Positions 36,259 through 47,548 of a stretch of 64,000 nucleotides of DNA are shown piece by piece. Position 1 is the first letter of the stretch. Each line of letters begins with the position of its first letter. A model generated the notes under the pieces. The model was not told where the DNA came from. It saw nothing but the letters and a program-made list of their open reading frames with translations, and made no database searches. The translations under genes were made by a program, and so were the position numbers. The stretch comes from Streptomyces sp. PTY087I2 (GTDB taxonomy: Bacteria > Actinomycetota > Actinomycetes > Streptomycetales > Streptomycetaceae): positions 248,001 through 312,000 of the forward strand of contig NZ_LZRD01000003.1 in the NCBI RefSeq assembly GCF_001687325.1, written 5' to 3'.

Positions 36259-37704
36259 TCACTGGTGCCTGAAGTGCTTGATGGACTGGTCCTTGGCGGT
36301 CGCGTCGGCGAAGGCCTGGATCTTCTTGATGGTCTCGGCCGGCTTGGCGCGGCCCGCCATCATCTCGCCGAGCGCGGCGACACCGATCTGCTCCTTCTGG
36401 AGCTTCACGTACCAGTCCTGGAGGCGCGGGTTGACCACGTTGGTGCCGGCCTTCTCCAGCGCGGCGACACCGGACTTGAGGCCGTCGGACAGCTCGATGC
36501 CGTCCGTGCCGCCGTTGAAGGCGGACAGCGACTTGGTGTTGCTGGTGAAGGACTTGGAGGAGGCCTCGCTGAGCATGATGCGCAGCTGCTCCATACCGCC
36601 CTCGACGTTCTTCGCCTTGCTCGGGACGATGAACGGCTCGCCGCCGGACGCCCAGATGGTGCCGAACGGCATCTTGTCGGAGGAGTCGAGGCTGGAGGGG
36701 GCGCCCACGGACAGCTTGAAGTCCTTGGGGATGATCGCCGCTTCCTCGTTCTCCACCCAGGAGCCGTTCGGGATGAACAGCGCCTTGCCGCGGGCCCAGG
36801 CGCCCTGCGAACCGCGGTGGTCGAGGCCGGGGGTGCCCTTGAGGATGTAGCCCTTGGCGACGAGCTCGTAGTACGCCTCGAAGGCCGCCTTGACCGCGGG
36901 GTGCTCCCAGGCCTTCGGCTCCAGGTTGTCGATCGCGTCGAGGACCTCGACACCGCCGATCTTGGCGATGAAGGGGTACAGCGAGAAGGGGAGGTAGTAC
37001 GGGTGCTTGCCGGGGTAGGTCCAGCCGGCGATGCCCTCCTTCTTCGCCTTCGCGCAGAGCGCGAGCATGTCGTCCCAGTTCTCCGGGTACGTCGAGTCGA
37101 GCTTCTCCAGCGCGGTCTGCGAGTACCAGACGCCGTAGACCGTGTACGCGTAGTACATGATCCAGACCGGGTCGCCGTCGAACTGGCCCATCTCGACGAT
37201 GCCGGGCCGCAGGGTGTCGCGGACCTTCTTGGCGGGGTCGTCGATGGAGGGGGCGTCGAGGAGCGGGGTCAGGTCGGTGAGCTGCTTCTTGCCGACCAGG
37301 ACGCCCATGTCCATCTGCTGCGCGCCGGAGTTGTCGATCAGGTCCGGCGGGGTGCCACCGTTGAACCGCGGCTGAAGAACCGACTGGATCTTCTGCGTCG
37401 CCGAGAACTTGACCTTCGCCTCGGGGTAGGTCTTCTCGTAGACGGCCTTGGCGTCCTCGGCGTACTTGGTGCCGAAGCCACCGTCGAAGATGACGATCTC
37501 CAGCGGTGCGCTGCCGTTGACGGCCAGCGGGTTCTTGTCGCTCTTTTCGCCCTTTTCGACCTTGTCGTCGCTCTTGCTGTCGCCGCTCGCGCAGGCGGAC
37601 AGGAAGCTCATCGTCGGAACAGCGATCAGGCCGAGTGCGGCAGAACGCTTGATCAGATCGCGACGGCCAAGGCCCTCATTGTTGTGGGCGGAGGTGGATC
37701 CCAT
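36259..37704 (-). CDS. ngcE: N-acetylglucosamine/chitobiose-type ABC transporter substrate-binding protein (NgcE)
   Basis: 481 residues from the ATG at 37704 (GAGG eight bases upstream). The signal peptide contains a twin-arginine-like GRRDLIKRSAALGL and lipobox LSACAS, so it is probably a Tat-exported lipoprotein. The extracellular domain is a family 1 solute-binding fold with FDGGFGTKYAEDAKAVYEK, PDLIDNSGAQQMDMG and WTYPGKHPYYLPF. Most similar in my recollection to NgcE of S. olivaceoviridis and S. coelicolor, which binds GlcNAc/diacetylchitobiose. A DasR-like site overlaps its putative promoter. Confidence 0.85.
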   Translation of the reverse strand: MGSTSAHNNEGLGRRDLIKRSAALGLIAVPTMSFLSACASGDSKSDDKVEKGEKSDKNPLAVNGSAPLEIVIFDGGFGTKYAEDAKAVYEKTYPEAKVKFSATQKIQSVLQPRFNGGTPPDLIDNSGAQQMDMGVLVGKKQLTDLTPLLDAPSIDDPAKKVRDTLRPGIVEMGQFDGDPVWIMYYAYTVYGVWYSQTALEKLDSTYPENWDDMLALCAKAKKEGIAGWTYPGKHPYYLPFSLYPFIAKIGGVEVLDAIDNLEPKAWEHPAVKAAFEAYYELVAKGYILKGTPGLDHRGSQGAWARGKALFIPNGSWVENEEAAIIPKDFKLSVGAPSSLDSSDKMPFGTIWASGGEPFIVPSKAKNVEGGMEQLRIMLSEASSKSFTSNTKSLSAFNGGTDGIELSDGLKSGVAALEKAGTNVVNPRLQDWYVKLQKEQIGVAALGEMMAGRAKPAETIKKIQAFADATAKDQSIKHFRHQ

Positions 37705-37948
37705 GCTCAAGTCCTCGCCTTCTCCAGGACTCAGGCGGTGTGCCGGGTCACCCGTCGAGAATTCGCCTCGGGTGAAGGGCCCCGCCACCGCGGTCAGTTG
37801 CGCTTGGGTCATGCGGATATGCAGACGCACCGGACAGGCCGGTGCGGTGGGGATGCCGGGAGACCGTACAGCGAGGACACCCTCGGCGTCCTCGCGACGT
37901 TCCTGTTTCCCCCGCGCACATCCGTGTGAAACGGCTGTGCAGATGCCG

Positions 37949-37964
37949 ACAGGTATAGTCCACT
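37949..37964. promoter_or_regulatory. DasR-responsive element (dre) candidate
   Basis: ACAGGTATAGTCCACT matches the dre consensus ACTGGTCTAGACCA(G/C)T at 13 of 16 positions. It covers the ngcE -10 hexamer, so DasR binding would block transcription until amino-sugar phosphates accumulate. Consensus taken from memory. Confidence 0.55.
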
Positions 37965-37981
37965 TGTCGCCAACTGAGCAA
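37952..37981 (-). promoter_or_regulatory. ngcE promoter
   Basis: On the minus strand TTGCTC (37981-37976), an 18-bp spacer and TATACC (37957-37952) form a plausible sigma-HrdB promoter, about 250 bases upstream of ngcE, leaving a long leader. Confidence 0.5.
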
Positions 37982-38164
37982 GATCGAAAGCAGGTTTGGA
38001 CGGCAGTCTTTCCCGAGTTGAGACCTCCCGGATACCTCGGCGCCCCGCCCCCTCCTCCCACGGCTGCTATTTCCCCATTCCGGCCGATTCGCCGACGGGC
38101 CGCGCGACAACACCCTTGACACGTCCTGTCACTTGGCTCCCTACTGGACCTTGCATCCCGCTAT

Positions 38165-38176
38165 GACAACGTTGTC
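38165..38176. promoter_or_regulatory. LacI-type operator candidate upstream of GH92 gene
   Basis: GACAACGTTGTC is a perfect palindrome with the CG centre and TGNNAACGTTNNCA-like pattern of LacI/GalR operators. It lies 31 bp before the preferred GH92 start. No LacI gene is in the window, so the regulator would act in trans. Confidence 0.55.
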
Positions 38177-38207
38177 CATGCATTTTCCCGGGGAGGAACG
38201 GCTCGGC

Positions 38208-41200
38208 ATGCAGCCACCAAGCGGCCTCAACCACGGCTTCGACACAGCCCCTCACGCGGTCCCCGGCCCGGCCCCCCGCCGGAGACGGACCCCCACAGCA
38301 GCCGCTCTGGCGGCTTCCCTCGCCCTGGTGGTGATCGCCCCCGCGGTCGCCACCGCGCAGCCCTCCTCGCCGGACCGGAAGCCCGCCGGCGACCGGACGT
38401 TCACCACCTCCTTCGAGGCGGACGAGAAGCAGCCGGACTGGCGCAACACCGTCGAGGAGGGCCCCGACGGCAAGAAGCGGTCCTCCGGTGTCGACGGGGG
38501 CTTCTCCTCCGGCATCCCGGGCAATGTCACCGACCGGGTGACGGAGGTGCGGGCGAGCGCCGAGAACACCGCGGGTGGCGAGGTCAAGGAGAACCTCGTC
38601 GATGTCGAGCCGGCCTCCAAGTGGCTGACGTTCGCGAAGACCGGCTGGGTCGAGTTCGATCTGGACGAACCGGTCAAGGTCGTGACGTACGCACTCACTT
38701 CGGCCAACGACCACGCCGAACGCGACCCGAAGGACTGGACGCTCAAGGGCTCGGCGGACGGCAAGGAGTGGACCGACCTCGACACCCGCAGCGGCGAGTC
38801 CTTCGCCAAGCGGCACGAGACGAAGACGTACGACTTCGAAGGCGACACCGCCTACCCGCACCTCCGCCTGGAGATCACCGCGAACAACGGCGCGGACGCG
38901 CTCCAGCTCGCCGACGTTCAGTTCTCGAACGGTGACACCTCCACCCCGGTGCCCGACGAGATGCGCAGCCAGCCCGACCGCGGCCCCTCCGGCTCCCCCA
39001 CCGCGAAGTCCGGCGCGGGATTCACCGGAAAGAAGGCACTGCGTTACGCGGGTACGCACAAGCCCGACGGGCGCGCGTACTCGTACAACAAGATCTTCGA
39101 CGTGAACACGGCCGTCACCAAGGACACCGAGCTGTCCTATCTCGTCTATCCGCAGATGGGCGAGACGGACCTGAACTACCCGGCCACCCATGTCGCGGTG
39201 GATCTCGCCTTCACCGACGGCACGTACCTGAGCGATCTGAAGGCCACCGACAGCCACGGCGGGCTGCTGACCCCGCAGGGCCAGGCGGACGCCAAGCGCC
39301 TCTACGTCAACCAGTGGAACAAGGTCGCCGCCCGGATCGGCACGGTCGCCGCGGGCAAGACGGTGGACCGGATTCTGGTGGCGTACGACTCCCCCAAGGG
39401 GAAGGCGAAGTTCCAGGGCTGGATCGACGACATCGCGATCGCCCCGAAGGCTCCGGAGAAGCGCAAGGCGCATCTGTCGGACTACGCGCTGACGACCCGC
39501 GGCACCAACTCCAGCGGCGGCTTCTCGCGCGGCAACAACATTCCGGCCACGGCGGTCCCGCACGGCTTCAACTTCTGGACGCCGGTGACGAACGCCGGTT
39601 CGCTGAGCTGGCTGTACGACTACCACCGGGGCAACAACGAGGACAACCTCCCCACGCTCCAGGCGTTCGGCGCGAGCCATGAGCCGAGCCCGTGGATGGG
39701 CGACCGGCAGACCTTCCAGGTGATGCCGTCGGCCGCGAGCGGCACCCCGGACGCGTCCCGGACCGCCCGTGCGCTGCCGTTCCGGCACGAGAACGAGACG
39801 GCGAGGCCGCACTACTACGGCGTCACGTTCGAGAACGGCCTCAAGGCCGAGATGGCGCCGACCGACCACGCGGCCCGGATGCGGTTCACCTATCCGGGCA
39901 AGGACGCCAGCCTGATCTTCGACAACGTCTCGAACGACGGCGGCATCACGCTGGACCCGAAGACCAGCTCCTTCTCCGGATACACGGACGTCAAGAGCGG
40001 CCTGTCCACCGGCGCGACCCGGATGTTCGTGTACGGCGTCTTCGACGCGCCGGTCACCGACAGCGGCAAGCTGAAGGGCGGCGGGGGCGACGACGTCACC
40101 GGGTTCTTCCGCTTCGACGCGGGCAAGGACCGCACGGTCAACCTGCGGCTGGCGACCTCGCTGATCAGCGTCGACCAGGCGAAGCAGAACCTGGCGATGG
40201 AGATCCCGGAGTCGACGTCCTTCGAGAAGGTGCAGCGCAAGGCGCAGTCGGCCTGGGACGACGTCCTGGGCACGGTCGAGGTCGAGGGCGCCGACGCCGA
40301 CCAGCTGACGACGCTCTACTCCAGCCTCTACCGGCTCTACCTCTACCCGAACTCGGGCCACGAGAAGGTGAAGGGCAAGAACAAGTACGCCAGCCCCTTC
40401 TCCAAGGCGACCGGGGAGAACACCCCGACGCAGACCGGCGCGAAGATCGTCGACGGTGAGGTGTACGTCAACAACGGCTTCTGGGACACCTACCGCACGA
40501 CGTGGCCCGCCTACTCCTTCTTCTCCCCGAAGAAGGCCGGGAAGCTGGTGGACGGTTTCGTCCAGCACTACAAGGACGGCGGCTGGACCTCGCGCTGGTC
40601 CTCCCCCGGCTACGCGGACCTGATGACCGGCACCAGCTCGGACGTGGCGTTCGCCGACGCGTACGTCAAGGGCGTGAAGTTCGACGCCGAGGCGGCCTAC
40701 GACGCGGCGCTCAAGAACGCCACCGTGGCCCCGCCGTCCTCGGGCGTCGGCCGCAAGGGCCTGGAGACCTCGGTCTTCACCGGTTACGCCGACACCGCCA
40801 CCCACGAGGGCCTGTCCTGGTCCCTGGAGGGTTACGTCAACGACTACGGCATCGCCCGCATGGGCCAGGAGCTGTACAAGAAGACGAAGAAGGCACGGTA
40901 CAAGGAAGAGTCCGAGTACTTCATGAACCGGGCGCAGAAGTACGTCAAGCTCTTCGACGGCAAGGCCGGGTTCTTCCAGGGGAAGAAGCCCAACGGCGAC
41001 TGGCGCCTGCCCTCGGACGAGTACGACCCGCGGGTCTGGGGCTACGACTACACCGAGACCAACGGCTGGGGCTACGCCTTCACCGCCCCGCAGGACAGCC
41101 GGGGCCTGGCCAACCTGTACGGCGGCCGCGCGGGTCTGGGCAAGAAGCTGGACACGTACTTCTCGACACCGGAGACGGCGGGCCCGGAGTTCGTCGGCAG

Positions 41201-42089
41201 CTACGGTGGGGTCATCCACGAGATGACCGAGGCGCGGGACGTGCGGATGGGCCAGTACGGGCACAGCAACCAGGTCGCCCACCACGCCACGTACATGTAC
41301 AACGCGGCCTCGCAGCCGTACAAGACGCAGGAGAAGGTCCGCGAGGTGCTGGGCCGGCTGTACGTCGGCAGCGAGATCGGGCAGGGCATCCACGGCGACG
41401 AGGACAACGGCGAGCAGTCGGCGTGGTTCCTCTTCTCCTCGCTCGGCTTCTACCCGCTGGTGATGGGCAGCGGGGAGTACGCGATCGGCTCGCCGCTCTT
41501 CAAGAAGGTCACCGTCCGCATGGACAACGGCCGCAAGCTGGTCGTGAAGGCCCCGAAGAACAGCGACAAGAACATCTATGTGCAGGGCGTGAAGGTCAAC
41601 GGCAAGAAGTGGACCTCCACGGCGCTCCCCCACGACGTGCTGGCCAAGGGCGGCACGCTGGAGTTCGCCATGGGCCCGAAGCCGTCGGCCTGGGGCACGG
41701 GCAAGGACGCGGCCCCGGTCTCGGTGCAGAAGGACGACAAGGTCCCGACGCCCAAGGGCGACGCGCTGAAGGGGGACGGCGCGCTGTTCGACGACACCTC
41801 CGCCACGTCGGCGACGGTGGAGTCGGTGGAGCTGCCGGTGTCCTCGGCCACGAAGGGCGTCCAGTACACGCTGACCTCGGCGGCGGCGGACAAGGCCCCG
41901 AAGGGGTGGACGCTCCAGGGCTCGGCGGACGGCAAGAAGTGGAAGGACGTCGACCGCCGCGCCGGCCAGTCGTTCGCCTGGGACAAGCAGACCCGGGTGT
42001 TCTCGGTGGCGAAGCCCGGTGAGTACCGGCACTACCGGCTCGTCCTGGACGGCTCGGCGACGCTGGCGGAGGTCGAGCTGCTGAGCTGA
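38208..42089 (+). CDS. Secreted GH92 alpha-mannosidase with discoidin-like modules at both ends
   Basis: 1293 residues from the ATG at 38208 (GGGGAGG upstream; earlier starts at 38133 or 38163 would cover the operator). Signal peptide RRRRTPTAAALAASLALVV with cleavage near ATAQ. An F5/8-type (CBM32-like) module lies at about 75-245, then the GH92 catalytic core (about 420-1110) with GFWDTYRTTWPAYSFF, SWSLEGYVNDYGIARMGQ and TETNGWGYAFTAPQD, the Glu-containing segment of the active site. The C-terminal 100 residues repeat the first module (ADGKKWKDVDRRAGQSFA versus ADGKEWTDLDTRSGESFA). GH92 enzymes are Ca-dependent exo-alpha-mannosidases acting on N-glycan or mannan. Probably feeds sugar uptake. 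Confidence 0.9.
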   Translation: MQPPSGLNHGFDTAPHAVPGPAPRRRRTPTAAALAASLALVVIAPAVATAQPSSPDRKPAGDRTFTTSFEADEKQPDWRNTVEEGPDGKKRSSGVDGGFSSGIPGNVTDRVTEVRASAENTAGGEVKENLVDVEPASKWLTFAKTGWVEFDLDEPVKVVTYALTSANDHAERDPKDWTLKGSADGKEWTDLDTRSGESFAKRHETKTYDFEGDTAYPHLRLEITANNGADALQLADVQFSNGDTSTPVPDEMRSQPDRGPSGSPTAKSGAGFTGKKALRYAGTHKPDGRAYSYNKIFDVNTAVTKDTELSYLVYPQMGETDLNYPATHVAVDLAFTDGTYLSDLKATDSHGGLLTPQGQADAKRLYVNQWNKVAARIGTVAAGKTVDRILVAYDSPKGKAKFQGWIDDIAIAPKAPEKRKAHLSDYALTTRGTNSSGGFSRGNNIPATAVPHGFNFWTPVTNAGSLSWLYDYHRGNNEDNLPTLQAFGASHEPSPWMGDRQTFQVMPSAASGTPDASRTARALPFRHENETARPHYYGVTFENGLKAEMAPTDHAARMRFTYPGKDASLIFDNVSNDGGITLDPKTSSFSGYTDVKSGLSTGATRMFVYGVFDAPVTDSGKLKGGGGDDVTGFFRFDAGKDRTVNLRLATSLISVDQAKQNLAMEIPESTSFEKVQRKAQSAWDDVLGTVEVEGADADQLTTLYSSLYRLYLYPNSGHEKVKGKNKYASPFSKATGENTPTQTGAKIVDGEVYVNNGFWDTYRTTWPAYSFFSPKKAGKLVDGFVQHYKDGGWTSRWSSPGYADLMTGTSSDVAFADAYVKGVKFDAEAAYDAALKNATVAPPSSGVGRKGLETSVFTGYADTATHEGLSWSLEGYVNDYGIARMGQELYKKTKKARYKEESEYFMNRAQKYVKLFDGKAGFFQGKKPNGDWRLPSDEYDPRVWGYDYTETNGWGYAFTAPQDSRGLANLYGGRAGLGKKLDTYFSTPETAGPEFVGSYGGVIHEMTEARDVRMGQYGHSNQVAHHATYMYNAASQPYKTQEKVREVLGRLYVGSEIGQGIHGDEDNGEQSAWFLFSSLGFYPLVMGSGEYAIGSPLFKKVTVRMDNGRKLVVKAPKNSDKNIYVQGVKVNGKKWTSTALPHDVLAKGGTLEFAMGPKPSAWGTGKDAAPVSVQKDDKVPTPKGDALKGDGALFDDTSATSATVESVELPVSSATKGVQYTLTSAAADKAPKGWTLQGSADGKKWKDVDRRAGQSFAWDKQTRVFSVAKPGEYRHYRLVLDGSATLAEVELLS

Positions 42090-42120
42090 TCCGTCTCCCC
42101 GGCAGGCCGGGGGCGACACA

Positions 42121-42151
42121 GGGGCGGGAGTGGCTGGTCCACTCCCGCCCC
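42121..42151. terminator. Bidirectional terminator after GH92 gene
   Basis: GGGGCGGGAGTGG (42121-42133) pairs with CCACTCCCGCCCC (42139-42151): 13-bp stem, 5-nt loop, then a T-rich stretch. It lies between convergent genes. Confidence 0.92.
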
Positions 42152-42165
42152 TTCCCTTTGTTGCG

Positions 42166-42813
42166 TTACGACGCCGGGGACTTGCGGGCCGAGATCACCT
42201 GGCACGAGTAGACGAGCCGCTCGTTGGTGGGGTACGAAGCGTGCAGCGAGATGGACCGGTCGCCGCCCGGGGCGACGGTCACCGTCTTGAACTGGGAGCT
42301 GATGCTCTTGCTCGCGACGGTGGAGTTGGGGTACTTGCCGACCTTGAACTGCACCGTGAAGTTGTACTGGTAGGCGAACTCGGTGGACGCGTTCTGGATG
42401 TCGACCTCGTAGGTGATCCGTCCGGTGGAGCGCTGGTAACTGCAATTCTCGCCGATGACCTCGCTGTTGGCGGGCGCGTTGTACTGCGGCCGCGAGGTCG
42501 GACCGCTGCCGCCGCTGCCACCGGAGGAGAGACCGCCGGAGGAGAGGCCACCGGTGGTGCCGCCCGAGGTGCTGCCGCCGCTGCCGCCGGAGGAGAGCCC
42601 TCCGGAGCTGCTCGATCCGCCCGACGAGGCGCCCGGGAAGTCGGGCATTCCGCTCGGCCGCAACGAGAACGACGGATTCGGCATGCTCGGCTGCACCGGA
42701 GCGTCGCCGAGGCCGCCGAAGGCCTTGTCGCTCGGGTTGTCGGTGCAGCCGGAGAGGGTGATGGCGGCGGTGAGAGCGAGAGTTGCTGCGCCGACGGCGC
42801 GACGAACACGCAT
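42166..42813 (-). CDS. Secreted lipoprotein with Gly/Ser-rich linker
   Basis: 215 residues. Lipobox ITLSGC (Cys near 23) follows a short signal. Residues 35-105 are low-complexity Gly/Ser/Thr, a flexible wall-spanning linker. The C-terminal 105 residues form a compact beta-rich domain (SYQRSTGRITYEVDIQNAST, YNFTVQFKVGKYPNSTVASK) with two Cys likely in a disulfide (ENCSY and YSCQV). This looks like an FxLYD-type or immunoglobulin-like fold, but I cannot name the family. Role unknown. Confidence 0.75.
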   Translation of the reverse strand: MRVRRAVGAATLALTAAITLSGCTDNPSDKAFGGLGDAPVQPSMPNPSFSLRPSGMPDFPGASSGGSSSSGGLSSGGSGGSTSGGTTGGLSSGGLSSGGSGGSGPTSRPQYNAPANSEVIGENCSYQRSTGRITYEVDIQNASTEFAYQYNFTVQFKVGKYPNSTVASKSISSQFKTVTVAPGGDRSISLHASYPTNERLVYSCQVISARKSPAS

Positions 42814-43041
42814 GTGATGATCCCCCGAAAAGAATGCGTAGCTGGCTCAGTTGAAGCGGACTCGGTTGGTGCGGGCCGTTCGCCGAACGGCAAAAGAGCC
42901 CGGGGCAGGTTATCGGATCGCGCCACCGGAACCGCAGCCGTTCAGGTCCCGAGCGCCGTGTGGGGCGGGAGCCGAGGTCTTGGTAGTTTGGGCCGCTCGC
43001 ACGCTCATGCGTGGGCAACGCATTCACAACGGGGGACGACT

Positions 43042-43668
43042 ATGAGCCAGCCCTGGCAGCCACAGCCACCGCAGCACAACCCGTACGGTCAGCCCGGACC
43101 GCAGCAGCAGCCGGGGTACGGCTACCCGGCCGCCCCTTACCCTCCCCAGCAGCCGATGCAGCAGGGCTGGGGCTCCCCCTACCAGCCGGGTTTCCGGCCG
43201 GCCGGCGGCCCGCGGTCGGGCAAGGCCTTCTTCCTCGGGCTGCTCGTCTCGGGAGCCCTCGGGCTGGTGTACTCGGGGATCCTGCTGGCCACCCACAAGG
43301 ACCTGTCCCGGGTGGGCCTCCAGGCCAGCTACCTGGTCCTCGCGGCCGCGCTCGCGGTGGGTGTGGGAGCGGTGGTGGGCCGCACCGGAGGCCGTGCGGC
43401 CGGACCGCAGGTCTGGGCCGCGATCCTGGCCACGCTGGCCGCGTACTTCGGCGTCGCCAACGGCTATGTGTTCACGCTGCTCGACGCCGGCGGTGTCGAT
43501 CTGCTCGAACTGGTGCTGGAGAACGAGCCCTTGGCCCCGCACAAGTTCTGGTGGCATCGCCTCAACGGCGGCGTCGCCCTCGTGGGCCTGGTCGTGGCCG
43601 CGGGGGGCGCCTTCGCCGTGGCCAATGTGATCGGCAAGAAGCAGCAGCCGCCACAGCAGCAGTACTGA
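43042..43668 (+). CDS. Pro/Gln-rich membrane protein
   Basis: 208 residues from the ATG at 43042. The first 65 residues are Pro/Gln/Gly/Tyr-rich (QPWQPQPPQHNPYGQPGPQQ) and disordered. Four membrane helices follow (about 72-92, 100-122, 132-155 and 180-200), with a polar loop between the last two. This resembles the many Streptomyces proteins with a proline-rich cytosolic tail and a small integral domain. No functional motif. A strong terminator follows. Confidence 0.7.
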   Translation: MSQPWQPQPPQHNPYGQPGPQQQPGYGYPAAPYPPQQPMQQGWGSPYQPGFRPAGGPRSGKAFFLGLLVSGALGLVYSGILLATHKDLSRVGLQASYLVLAAALAVGVGAVVGRTGGRAAGPQVWAAILATLAAYFGVANGYVFTLLDAGGVDLLELVLENEPLAPHKFWWHRLNGGVALVGLVVAAGGAFAVANVIGKKQQPPQQQY

Positions 43669-43691
43669 ACCCGCGCCCGGCGGCGCACGAG

Positions 43692-43732
43692 GGCCGCCGC
43701 CATCCCCGTACGCGAAGGGGATGGCGGCGGCC
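43692..43732. terminator. Bidirectional terminator
   Basis: GGCCGCCGCCATCCCC (43692-43707) pairs perfectly with 43717-43732: 16-bp stem, 9-nt loop, then TTTCTGTTT. Lies between convergent genes. Confidence 0.93.
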
Positions 43733-43754
43733 TTTCTGTTTAAGCCCTCCGTGT

Positions 43755-44375
43755 TCAGGCCCCCTGGAGGCTCTCCGGCAGGGCGACGTTGAGCGCGGCG
43801 ACGACCGGGCGGCCGTGTTCGGTGCCGAGGCGGGAGACGGCGCCGGTGGCGAGCTGGAAGAGGCGGCCCTCGGCGGGGGTCAGGCCGAGGTAGCGGGCGG
43901 TGAGGACGCGCAGGAAGTGCGAGTGCGCGACGAGCGCGATGTCCTCCTCGTCCGCGACTTCTTCGGCGGCCGACCGGACGCCCGCGAGCACCTGGTCGGC
44001 CCGCTCCCCGATCTGGGCGGGGCTCTCGCCGGGGTGCTCGTCGGAGCCGGGGTCGACGCCGTCGGTCCAGAGGTTCCAGAAGGGGCGGGTGCGGCGGATC
44101 TCCCGGGTGGTGACGCCCTCGTACCCGCCGTAGTCCCACTCCCGCAGCTCGGGGGTGACCCGGGGGTCGGGGAGCCCGGCCAGTTCGGCGGTGCGGCGGG
44201 CCCGGATCGACGGGCTGACGAGGGTGAGCCCGATGCGCCGGTCGGCCAGCAGCGGGACGAGCGCGCGGGCCTGGCGCTCCCCGACGTCGGTGAGGGGGAG
44301 GTCGGTCCAGCTCGTGTGCTGCCCGGAACGGGACCACTCGGTCTCGCCGTGCCGGATGAGGATCAGCTCGCCCAT
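43755..44375 (-). CDS. Histidine phosphatase family protein (phosphoglycerate mutase-like)
   Basis: 206 residues starting MGELILIRHGETEWS. The phosphohistidine motif LIRHGET, second Arg in SPSIRARRTAE, Glu in ELREWDYGGYEG and second His in ALVAHSHFLRVL are the full catalytic set of the histidine phosphatase superfamily. The size and EWDYGGYEG segment fit acid phosphatases or SixA/CobC-like enzymes rather than glycolytic mutase. Substrate undetermined. The longer reading frame upstream (to 44471) lacks conserved residues and was not used. Confidence 0.85.
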   Translation of the reverse strand: MGELILIRHGETEWSRSGQHTSWTDLPLTDVGERQARALVPLLADRRIGLTLVSPSIRARRTAELAGLPDPRVTPELREWDYGGYEGVTTREIRRTRPFWNLWTDGVDPGSDEHPGESPAQIGERADQVLAGVRSAAEEVADEEDIALVAHSHFLRVLTARYLGLTPAEGRLFQLATGAVSRLGTEHGRPVVAALNVALPESLQGA

Positions 44376-44460
44376 GGGTGGTCCGTTCACTTTCTGTACG
44401 GGTGGCGCGGGGTGGGGGCGCCGCAGGCCCACCATCGCACGTCCGGACCGGGGAACGCGG

Positions 44461-44499
44461 AAGGGCCGCACCCCGGGGAGAACCCGGAGTGCGGCCCTT
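44461..44499 (-). terminator. Terminator of acnA
   Basis: AAGGGCCGCAC (44461-44471) pairs with GTGCGGCCCTT (44489-44499), with extra CCGG pairing in the loop; 20 bp after the acnA stop. Confidence 0.88.
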
Positions 44500-44518
44500 G
44501 CGCTGTGCCGCTCGGTGA

Positions 44519-47260
<2,742 letters not shown>

Positions 47261-47324
47261 CTACCGCGCCGCGCCTCATTGGCAGCCGGCGCCGCGTTTT
47301 GCCACCTACGGCTCCGGCCATCCG

Positions 47325-47356
47325 CTAAGGTAAGGCTTAGTTAGGTAACCCTTACC
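47325..47356. promoter_or_regulatory. Iron-box-like operator(s) upstream of acnA
   Basis: CTAAG-N6-CTTAG (47325-47340) and GGTAA-CCC-TTACC (47344-47356) are two adjacent palindromes. The stretch from 47326 matches the DtxR/DmdR box TTAGGTTAGGCTAACCTAA at about 13 of 19 positions. It suggests iron-dependent control of aconitase. Confidence 0.5.
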
Positions 47357-47385
47357 GGGCGGCGGCTGTGGTGCGCCTCGGCAGA

Positions 47386-47403
47386 TATCTCGATGTCGAG
47401 ATA
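47386..47403. promoter_or_regulatory. 18-bp palindrome upstream of acnA (MarR/TamR-like operator)
   Basis: TATCTCGA and TCGAGATA flank a TG centre, a perfect 8+8 inverted repeat about 150 bp upstream of acnA. Its size and shape fit MarR-family operators; S. coelicolor TamR is known to control aconitase through such a site, though I cannot confirm identity of the sequence. Confidence 0.6.
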
Positions 47404-47509
47404 ACTCTAGTACATAGCCGCCGCTCGGTCATGCCCAGGTGCCCTGTGACCGCGCTGACACACGGACCGCGTGACGCGGCGCGACCCGACGGCGTGGAGC
47501 GACGACGCC

Positions 47510-47541
47510 TTGACCTTCCAGTCGGATGGAAGGTTTACGGT
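47510..47541 (+). promoter_or_regulatory. MerR-type stretched promoter, autoregulated and leaderless
   Basis: TTGACC (47510-47515) and TACGGT (47536-47541) are separated by 20 bp, the over-long spacer typical of MerR-controlled promoters. The spacer region holds the palindrome ACCTTCCA-N6-TGGAAGGT (47513-47534). Transcription would begin at or one base before the ATG at 47549. Confidence 0.78.
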
Positions 47542-47548
47542 CGGTGGC

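Larger units (their letters stand above)
37705..38207. other. Divergent ngcE / GH92 intergenic region, 503 bp
   Basis: No gene is supported here. The left part drives ngcE (promoter and dre-like site at 37949-37981); the right part drives the GH92 gene (TTGACA at 38116-38121 without a good -10; LacI-type palindrome at 38165-38176). Confidence 0.6.

Noticed and set aside
38067..42119. A 1350-residue open frame on the minus strand opposite the GH92 gene
   Set aside because: It is an antisense shadow caused by GC-biased third positions; composition is Arg/Gly/Val/Leu-rich low-complexity and no motif is present, whereas the plus frame is a clear GH92 enzyme.
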